From Methylicorpusculum oleiharenae (lineage in GTDB: Bacteria; Pseudomonadota; Gammaproteobacteria; Methylococcales; Methylomonadaceae), in assembly GCF_009828925.2 (NCBI RefSeq), contig NZ_WUTY02000001.1, positions 1,394,492 through 1,458,491 on the forward strand: a DNA stretch of 64,000 bases, given 5' to 3'. The translations under genes and the position numbers were made by a program. Each line of letters begins with the position of its first letter. The stretch's first letter is position 1. Positions 58,307-64,000 of the stretch are shown piece after piece. The notes beneath the pieces are model-generated. The model did not search any database. It was given only the letters and a program-made list of their open reading frames with translations, and had not been told where the DNA came from.

Positions 58307-58693
58307 ATGGCTAGTCCAAATCGTGCTAAAAAGCGCATTAAGAAAGAAGTTGCTGATGGTATTGCGCATGTGCATGCTTCGTTCAATAACACAATAATTA
58401 CTATAACTGATAGAAAAGGGAATGCTCTATCTTGGGCAACATCTGGTGGATCTGGTTTTAGGGGGTCTAGAAAAAGTACTCCTTTCGCGGCTCAAGTAGC
58501 AGCAGAGAAAGCTGGATCAGTTGCTTTAGAATATGGAATGAAAAATCTCGATGTAATGATAAAAGGACCAGGCCCAGGAAGAGAGTCGGCTGTTCGTTCA
58601 TTAAGTAATCTAGGTTTTAAGATAAGTAACATTGTTGATGTGACGCCAATACCGCACAATGGCTGTCGCCCCCCCAAAAAGCGTCGCGTATAA
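58307..58693 (+). CDS. rpsK: 30S ribosomal protein S11
   Basis: A 128-residue platform protein. [20 protein letters not shown] and [14 protein letters not shown] at the end are conserved. Confidence 0.98.
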   Translation: MASPNRAKKRIKKEVADGIAHVHASFNNTIITITDRKGNALSWATSGGSGFRGSRKSTPFAAQVAAEKAGSVALEYGMKNLDVMIKGPGPGRESAVRSLSNLGFKISNIVDVTPIPHNGCRPPKKRRV

Positions 58694-58711
58694 GATTTGG
58701 AGTAGTAATTT

Positions 58712-59332
58712 ATGGCAAGGTATTTAGGGCCTACATGCAAGCTAAGCCGCCGAGAAGGTGCAGATCTTCTGTTGAAAAGCAGAGGAAAATCGTTGGAAAA
58801 CAAATGCAAATTAGATCAACGTCCTGGTCAGCACGGTACAAAAAGAACCAGAACTTCTGATTATGCAAACCAGCTTAGAGCTAAGCAAAGGCTGAAAAGA
58901 ATTTATGGATTGCTCGAAAAGCAATTTAGAAATTATTACAAGGTTGCAGATATGAAAAAAGGTGCAACCGGTGAAAACCTATTAAGTCTTTTGGAATCAA
59001 GATTGGATAACGTTGTTTATAGAATGGGATTCGCGTCAACTAGAGCTGAGGCGCGTCAATTGGTAAGCCATAAATCAATTATGATTAATCAAAAATTGAT
59101 TAATATTCCTTCTTATCAAGTTGTACCAGGTGATTTAGTCTCTGTGAGGGAAAAATCAAAAAAGCAACAGAGAATACAAGATTCATTAACTGTGACCGAG
59201 CAGTATGGATTTCCTGTATGGGTTGAAGTTAATCCTAAAGAGATGTTAGGTACATTTAAATCGCTTCCAGATCGCGTTGATTTAGGAACTGATATAAATG
59301 AACAGCTCGTTGTGGAACTTTACTCGAAATAA
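58712..59332 (+). CDS. rpsD: 30S ribosomal protein S4
   Basis: A 206-residue S4, 30S assembly initiator and, in E. coli, repressor of the alpha operon. [19 protein letters not shown] and the S4 domain ([20 protein letters not shown]) are present. Confidence 0.98.
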   Translation: MARYLGPTCKLSRREGADLLLKSRGKSLENKCKLDQRPGQHGTKRTRTSDYANQLRAKQRLKRIYGLLEKQFRNYYKVADMKKGATGENLLSLLESRLDNVVYRMGFASTRAEARQLVSHKSIMINQKLINIPSYQVVPGDLVSVREKSKKQQRIQDSLTVTEQYGFPVWVEVNPKEMLGTFKSLPDRVDLGTDINEQLVVELYSK

Positions 59333-59353
59333 TAGTTAGCTTACGGGATATAG

Positions 59354-60358
59354 ATGCATAATTGTATATCAGGCTTATTAAAACCACGATTAGTCGAGGT
59401 AGTCAGTAAATCTGCAAATCATTCAAGAATTGTAATTGAGCCACTCGAAAGAGGCTTCGGTCATTCCTTGGGCAATGCTTTGCGTCGAGTTTTATTATCT
59501 TCAATACCAGGATGTGCAGTTACTGATGTCGAAATAGATGGTGTACTGCATGAGTACACTACCATTGAAGGTGTGCAAGAAGATGTAATTGATATTCTTT
59601 TGAATTTAAAAAGTCTTGCTGTTGTTTTACATTCTAAGGATGAAGTGATTCTAACTTTAGAAAAAAACGGTCCAGGTATCGTAAGAGCACTGGATATTGA
59701 GCTTCCTCATGATGTGGAAATTCGCAACCCTGATTTAGTCATCGCAAATCTTACTCAAGCTGGTAAGTTAAAGATGAGAATCCGAGTTAAGCGTGGTCGT
59801 GGCTATGAGCCTGTTACCATGAGAAAACCAGCCGATGGCGACGTCGTCGGAGCTCTTCAGGTAGATGCTTCATTTAGCCCTGTGATGAAGGTTGCTTATA
59901 GTGTTGAAACAACAAGGGTTGAGCAAAGGACAAATTTAGATAAGCTTATTATCGAATTAGAAACAAATGGAACTGTTGACCCGGAAGAAACCATAAAGCA
60001 TGCAGCTACCATTTTGCATGATCAGCTTTCGGTCTTTGTAGACTTTGAAAAAGTAACTGTACCCGCTATTCAAGTTGAGCCAACTGCTCCAACTGAAACA
60101 ATTGATCCTATTTTATTAAGACCAGTTGATGATTTGGAATTAACAGTACGATCTGCTAATTGCTTAAAAGCAGAAAATATCTTTTATATAGGGGATCTCA
60201 TACAAAGGACTGAAGTCGAGCTTCTTAAAACACCAAATCTTGGAAAGAAATCACTTACTGAGATAAAAGATGTTCTCGCTGTTAAAGGATTATCATTAGG
60301 AATGCGCCTGGAAAATTGGCCTCCTGAAAATTTAGATCAAAACCAAGCAATAATTTAA
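59354..60358 (+). CDS. rpoA: DNA-directed RNA polymerase subunit alpha
   Basis: A 334-residue alpha subunit. The N-terminal dimerisation domain includes [20 protein letters not shown] near residue 31 and [19 protein letters not shown]; the C-terminal domain (about 255-320) has [20 protein letters not shown] and [16 protein letters not shown], the UP-element and activator surface. Confidence 0.99.
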   Translation: MHNCISGLLKPRLVEVVSKSANHSRIVIEPLERGFGHSLGNALRRVLLSSIPGCAVTDVEIDGVLHEYTTIEGVQEDVIDILLNLKSLAVVLHSKDEVILTLEKNGPGIVRALDIELPHDVEIRNPDLVIANLTQAGKLKMRIRVKRGRGYEPVTMRKPADGDVVGALQVDASFSPVMKVAYSVETTRVEQRTNLDKLIIELETNGTVDPEETIKHAATILHDQLSVFVDFEKVTVPAIQVEPTAPTETIDPILLRPVDDLELTVRSANCLKAENIFYIGDLIQRTEVELLKTPNLGKKSLTEIKDVLAVKGLSLGMRLENWPPENLDQNQAII

Positions 60359-60378
60359 CTGACATTAGGTCTTAAGTC

Positions 60379-60762
60379 ATGAGACACCGTAAATCCGGAA
60401 GAAAATTTAATATAGATAGTAGTCACCGTAAGGCGCTTTTTAGCAACATGGTTGGCTCATTAATAAAGCATGAATTGATTAAAACCACTTTGCCAAAAGC
60501 AAAAGAATTAAGACGATATGCAGAGCCGTTAATTACTTTGTCTAAAGAGGACTCAGTTGCGAAGCGTAGAAATGCTTTCGCAAAATTAAGAGACCGTGAT
60601 GCAGTAACAAAGCTTTTTAATGAGTTAGGCCCGCGTTATAAAAGTCGTCCTGGTGGTTACCTGCGCATAATGAAATGTGGATTTCGTTCAGGAGACGCAG
60701 CACCGATGGCTTATGTTGAGCTCGTTGATAGGCCTGATTTTGTTGAGTCCGATATTGATTAA
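60379..60762 (+). CDS. rplQ: 50S ribosomal protein L17
   Basis: A 127-residue L17 near the tunnel exit. [20 protein letters not shown] and [19 protein letters not shown] are conserved. Last gene of the superoperon, followed by a strong terminator. Confidence 0.98.
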   Translation: MRHRKSGRKFNIDSSHRKALFSNMVGSLIKHELIKTTLPKAKELRRYAEPLITLSKEDSVAKRRNAFAKLRDRDAVTKLFNELGPRYKSRPGGYLRIMKCGFRSGDAAPMAYVELVDRPDFVESDID

Positions 60763-60775
60763 CTTCAATAAATTG

Positions 60776-60818
60776 AAGCATAAAAAAAGCCGGTAAAAAA
60801 CCGGCTTTTTTTATGCTT
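60776..60818. terminator. Bidirectional intrinsic terminator after rplQ / fdxA
   Basis: A near-perfect palindrome: arms 60776-60794 and 60800-60818 pair over 19 bp, including AGCCGG/CCGGCT, with A-runs and T-runs on both sides. It serves rplQ on the plus strand and fdxA on the minus strand. Confidence 0.88.
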
Positions 60819-60838
60819 GTTTACTTTTAAAATAAAAT

Positions 60839-61162
60839 TTATTTTTCAAGTAATTCAATTTTATTCTGTTTTCCGTTCCAATCGTCAGCATCTGGTAATG
60901 GATCTTTAACTTCGCTGATTACAGGCCATTTCTTAGATAAATCAGCATTTAACTGTATAAAAATTTCCTGTCCTTCTGGGACTTCATCTTCAGCAAAAAT
61001 TGCTTCTGCAGGGCATTCAGGTTCGCATAAAGTGCAATCTATACATTCATCCGGGTCAATCACTAAAAAATTGGGCCCCTCATGAAAACAGTCTACAGGG
61101 CAGACATCAACACAATCTGTAAATTTACATTTAATACAATTTTCTGTGACTACAAAAGTCAT
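60839..61162 (-). CDS. fdxA: 7Fe ferredoxin FdxA ([3Fe-4S][4Fe-4S])
   Basis: A 107-residue ferredoxin. Cysteines at 9, 12, 17, 21, 25, 40, 43, 46 and 50 lie in [17 protein letters not shown] and [12 protein letters not shown], the arrangement of proteobacterial FdxA with one 3Fe and one 4Fe cluster. The C-terminal half, acidic and ending in a helix, is typical. It carries electrons in the cytoplasm; the partner is not shown. Confidence 0.92.
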   Translation of the reverse strand: MTFVVTENCIKCKFTDCVDVCPVDCFHEGPNFLVIDPDECIDCTLCEPECPAEAIFAEDEVPEGQEIFIQLNADLSKKWPVISEVKDPLPDADDWNGKQNKIELLEK

Positions 61163-61245
61163 ATTATTTACCAGTTATTATTAGTTAGGAAAAGCGTTCT
61201 GCGTTAATGATATCAGAAAGGTTTGAAGGTTTGAACCGGGTAATT

Positions 61246-61935
61246 TTACTCGCTTAAAGGAAATGTAGTTGTTAAATTTGCCCATGCTTTTTTAGGTAGG
61301 TTACTTCGGTCGTCATTTAATGTTTTAATTGATTTTAAAGCAATAGCTTTTATCTGGTTATCGGCAAAACTCTGATTTTGCCGTATAGGAAGCTCTAACG
61401 TTTTTTTCAGGTACTGAATGGCTTTAATCGGTTTATTTTGAGAAATTAAATAATCGGCGTAAAAATAATTGGCATCCAGGCTGTGTGGATTAATCTCCAA
61501 CGCTTTTTTTAAAAAAAATTCAGCTTTATTTTTATCGCCAAAGCTAATGGGCCATCCAGGCGCTTGATAGTAAAGGGAGCCAAGCGTAACGTAAGCCGAA
61601 CCTTGCATGGTATTGGGGTCTATTTCAATCGCCTTCAATAGTAATTTTCTAGCGGTTTCAATTGAAGTGAGAGCCTTCAATGGGTCTGAATGTTCGGCAG
61701 CACTTGAAATAACCACTGCTTCCCAAAATAGTAAATCGGCTGTTTTTGCATTTTGTTTTTTCAAAGTACGGGTTTTCTTCAATAATTTACAATAGCTTGA
61801 TGCCTTATCTAAGCCCTTTGGCGAGTAATAGATCTTTGCCCATTCGCTCTCAAGATAATCAATTTGAGAAGCCACATTGTTGGAGTGGGCAGTATTTGTA
61901 AGTAGCATAAAAGCAACAAGTGTTACAATCTTCAT
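61246..61935 (-). CDS. Exported TPR-repeat protein
   Basis: A 229-residue protein with an N-terminal signal peptide (MKIVTLVAFMLLTNTAHS). Tetratricopeptide-like helices follow; the clearest are GSAYVTLGSLYYQAPGWPIS and AEFFLKKALEINPHSLDANY. Probably periplasmic, a protein-protein adaptor of unknown partner. No enzymatic motif. The next gene on the same strand is 57 nt upstream. Confidence 0.72.
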   Translation of the reverse strand: MKIVTLVAFMLLTNTAHSNNVASQIDYLESEWAKIYYSPKGLDKASSYCKLLKKTRTLKKQNAKTADLLFWEAVVISSAAEHSDPLKALTSIETARKLLLKAIEIDPNTMQGSAYVTLGSLYYQAPGWPISFGDKNKAEFFLKKALEINPHSLDANYFYADYLISQNKPIKAIQYLKKTLELPIRQNQSFADNQIKAIALKSIKTLNDDRSNLPKKAWANLTTTFPLSE

Positions 61936-61992
61936 GGTTTTAATTTAATTATTACAAGGATTGAAAGTATTAACTACTGAACTAACAGTCAT

Positions 61993-62463
61993 TTAACTCC
62001 ATTCTTTATAAGGATGCAATGATAAATTGTTGTTGTAATAACGCAAATCATGCGTGACTTCTGGTCCAAGCCAATCAGGTTTGAAAAACGCTTCATTTGA
62101 ATCAGTAAGTTCAATTTCGGCAACAATTAAGCCATCATTGTCGCCTTCAAATTCATCAATTTCCCACGTATGTTTGCCTTGAGGAACATAATGTCTTGTT
62201 TTTTCAATTAATGGCTTCTTGCAAAGCGACGCTAAAATTTCATAGGCATCTTTTAATGGAATTTCATATTCATATTCCGCTCGCTGATTTCCAATGGTTG
62301 CACTTTTTATATTCAACCAGGCTTTGTGATCATCTGTTCTTACTCTGATTGAAGATGTGGGTGCTGAGCTTAAGTAGCCTTGTTTAATTTTTTTACTATG
62401 ACTGACTTCATTTCGCCATAGTTCACTCATTAGTAAAAACTTGTGTTCAATTTCTATTGCCAT
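61993..62463 (-). CDS. CYTH-domain protein (putative inorganic triphosphatase)
   Basis: A 156-residue CYTH domain. The signature ExExK is E4-E6-K8 in IEIEHKFLL. The tunnel-lining basic and acidic residues SIRVRTDD, AWLNIKS, YEYEIPL, EKTRHYV, WEIDEFEGDN and GLIVAEIELTD occur in the family order. Such proteins hydrolyse triphosphates, or in class IV act as adenylate cyclase; the short single-domain form favours triphosphatase. ATG 62463 is chosen because GAGGA lies at ideal spacing; another ATG 12 nt upstream overlaps that site. Confidence 0.85.
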   Translation of the reverse strand: MAIEIEHKFLLMSELWRNEVSHSKKIKQGYLSSAPTSSIRVRTDDHKAWLNIKSATIGNQRAEYEYEIPLKDAYEILASLCKKPLIEKTRHYVPQGKHTWEIDEFEGDNDGLIVAEIELTDSNEAFFKPDWLGPEVTHDLRYYNNNLSLHPYKEWS

Positions 62464-62678
62464 CACTGTCCTCATTTTTTTATGTTAAGGGGTTGGATTG
62501 ATTCAAATCGCTTGTTTTATCGATGTTTCATAATTAACGCAAACCAAGTACTTTCATTTTGTTATAGGCATGACTTTATTAAAGAGGCTGTCGGTGATAA
62601 AGTTAGATTCTTACAAATTTACTTGGTATATCGACTGGTCAGCGTTTTTGCTGTCCATTCAACTTAGAGGAGATGCAA

Positions 62679-63260
62679 ATGGCTTACGAATTACCTGCGT
62701 TACCGTACGAAAAAGATGCGTTGGTTCCACACATATCCGTGGAAACTATTGATTTTCATTATGGCAAACATCATCAAACTTATGTGACAAACCTGAATAA
62801 TTTGGTTCCAGGAACTGAATTTGACGGATTGTCATTGGAAGATATCATTAAAAAGTCTTCTGGTGGTATTTTCAACAATGCCGCTCAAATATGGAATCAC
62901 ACCTTTTACTGGAATAGCTTAAGTCCAAATGGTGGTGGCGAACCCACCGGTGGCTTGGCCAATGCCATTAATAGAACATTTGGTTCTTTCCAGGAGTTTA
63001 AAGAAGCCTTCACTAAGTGTGCAGTTACAACATTTGGTTCGGGTTGGGCGTGGTTGGTAAAAAATCCTGATGGTACCTTAGCGTTGGTCAGCACCAGCAA
63101 TGCCGGATGCCCATTAACAGACGGTAAAGTACCTTTGTTAACGTGTGATGTTTGGGAACATGCGTATTACATTGATTATCGCAATGCCCGTCCTGCTTAC
63201 TTGGAAGCATTCTGGGCTTTAGTCAATTGGGAATTTGCATCAGCAAATTACGAAGCGTAA
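62679..63260 (+). CDS. sodB: Superoxide dismutase [Fe]
   Basis: A 193-residue Fe-type SOD. The metal ligands H27, H74, D157 and H161 lie at HYGKHH, WNHTFYW and [10 protein letters not shown], matching known numbering. [20 protein letters not shown] favours iron over manganese. ATG 62679 is chosen: AGAGGAG lies 6 nt upstream, and overlaps an earlier ATG at 62673. Confidence 0.95.
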   Translation: MAYELPALPYEKDALVPHISVETIDFHYGKHHQTYVTNLNNLVPGTEFDGLSLEDIIKKSSGGIFNNAAQIWNHTFYWNSLSPNGGGEPTGGLANAINRTFGSFQEFKEAFTKCAVTTFGSGWAWLVKNPDGTLALVSTSNAGCPLTDGKVPLLTCDVWEHAYYIDYRNARPAYLEAFWALVNWEFASANYEA

Positions 63261-63273
63261 GGCGGTCTTTATC

Positions 63274-63316
63274 AACCTGGATTCTGGCGGTATATTGCTG
63301 TCAGAGCCCAGGTTTT
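63274..63316 (+). terminator. Possible terminator after sodB
   Basis: AACCTGG and CCAGGTT form a 7-bp stem around a long (27-nt) loop, followed by TT. It lies between the convergent sodB and permease genes; the T-run is short. Confidence 0.4.
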
Positions 63317-63355
63317 AATGATCGAATTTTGTTAGTTAGTATCAACACATGGGAA

Positions 63356-64000
63356 TCAATTCTTTTCTGTTAAAAGCTGCAGAAAGAAGTTGATTAAAAA
63401 AGCGATAGATAATAAAAAAACGCCCAGGGCCAAGGCAAGCTCAAACTCTCCTCTGCTTGTTTCCAAAGCTATTGCTGTTGTCATTGTTCTCGTTACTCCT
63501 TGTATGTTACCTCCCAACATCATGGCGGCACCTACTTCGCCAATAGCCCTGCCGAATCCGTAAATCAGTGCTGCTACCAAGGTTTCCCTGAGTTCGCCGA
63601 TTAACGGCATAATTTGCTGGTATTTGCTGGCTCCCAGAAATTGCAAGGTCATTTTCAAACGCTGGTCACTTGAATGAACGGCTCCAATTGTCAGGTTCAT
63701 GATGATTGGAAAGATTAAGCATGCTTCTCCAATAATAACGGCCGGTTGAGTATAAAGTAGCCCCAACTCTCCCATCGGGCCTTTTCGGCTCAATAAACCG
63801 TAAAGAACGAGGCCAATCATAACGGTCGGCATTGCCATGAGTGTATTCAGGATATGCTGCAGTGTCCGTTTGAGCCGGAATTCGCTGATGCCGATATAAA
63901 TGCCCGACACGATTGCAATGATGCCAGCCGTAGTTGTTGCAATAAGCGAAATCTTTAATGAGGTCCAGACGATTTGATAAATTGACGAGTCAAAGTGAAT
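63356..64000 (-). CDS. ABC transporter permease, tungstate type (TupB-like), 5' end beyond window
   Basis: The reading frame is open from the edge to the TAA at 63356, giving 214 residues; the start is outside the window. TSLKISLIATTTAG near the edge, MAMPTVMIGLVLYGLLS and the EAA loop GRAIGEVGAAMMLGGNI are typical of TupB/ModB-like permeases. Four to five transmembrane segments are seen. Tungstate import fits methylotrophs that make W-dependent formate dehydrogenase, but molybdate or another oxyanion cannot be ruled out. Binding-protein and ATPase genes are not in view on this side. Confidence 0.82.
   Translation of the reverse strand: MHFDSSIYQIVWTSLKISLIATTTAGIIAIVSGIYIGISEFRLKRTLQHILNTLMAMPTVMIGLVLYGLLSRKGPMGELGLLYTQPAVIIGEACLIFPIIMNLTIGAVHSSDQRLKMTLQFLGASKYQQIMPLIGELRETLVAALIYGFGRAIGEVGAAMMLGGNIQGVTRTMTTAIALETSRGEFELALALGVFLLSIAFLINFFLQLLTEKN

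Overview
The window reads as chromosome of a gammaproteobacterial methylotroph, most likely a type I methanotroph (Methylococcales). Two lines of evidence support this. The left end carries serine-cycle genes (hydroxypyruvate reductase, serine-glyoxylate aminotransferase, malyl-CoA lyase, both malate thiokinase subunits). The rest has typical gammaproteobacterial gene order: hemA-prfA-prmC facing lolB-ispE-tRNA-prs-rplY, tRNA-Tyr/Gly/Thr-tuf, secE-nusG-rplKAJL-rpoBC, and the str-S10-spc-alpha ribosomal superoperon. No methane or methanol oxidation gene is in view, so methanotrophy is inferred; species cannot be named from the sequence.

Layout. 1-6.6 kb: C1 assimilation. A leftward sga-hprA unit (hprA cut by the window edge), a DUF805 gene, then a rightward mclA-mtkA-mtkB unit with a clear sigma70 promoter, followed by a HAD-family phosphatase. 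6.8-24.3 kb: housekeeping and accessory genes: a membrane protein, thpR, xseA, a YcgR-like PilZ protein, an SMR transporter, a TusB/TusE sulfur-relay pair, hslR and a rhodanese, a K+ channel with two RCK domains, coaD with a ferredoxin, hyi-glxR, ggt-phosphopantetheinyl transferase-DUF192, and leftward hemA-prfA-prmC-M67 peptidase. 24.5-29.5 kb: TPR lipoprotein-lolB-ispE, tRNA-Gln, prs, rplY. 29.5-60.8 kb: translation and transcription machinery in one direction, with five tRNAs counting the Gln, two essentially identical tuf genes, RNA polymerase subunits and ribosomal proteins, ending at a strong bidirectional terminator. 60.8-64 kb: fdxA, a TPR protein, a CYTH protein, Fe superoxide dismutase, and an ABC permease of the tungstate type cut by the right edge.

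How the genes work together. Sga and HprA turn glyoxylate and serine into glycine and glycerate; MtkAB and Mcl activate and cleave malate to give acetyl-CoA and return glyoxylate to Sga. Hyi and GlxR, 15 kb away, act on the same hydroxypyruvate and glycerate pools. The ribosomal part shows layered cis control by RNA structure: a terminator between nusG and rplK, an L10-type leader before rplJ, an attenuator-like hairpin between rplL and rpoB, and a promoter followed by a hairpin-T-tract leader before rpsL. The S10 genes directly follow tuf with no room for an S10 leader.

I found no CRISPR array, phage, transposase, toxin-antitoxin or defence genes, and no convincing wholly new system. The most unusual structures are two related hairpin-rich repeat elements (one within the apparent 5' extension of ggt), the near-perfect tuf duplication, AGA- and ATA-rich codon use in ribosomal genes, and a DsrC-like two-cysteine TusE beside a lone TusB.
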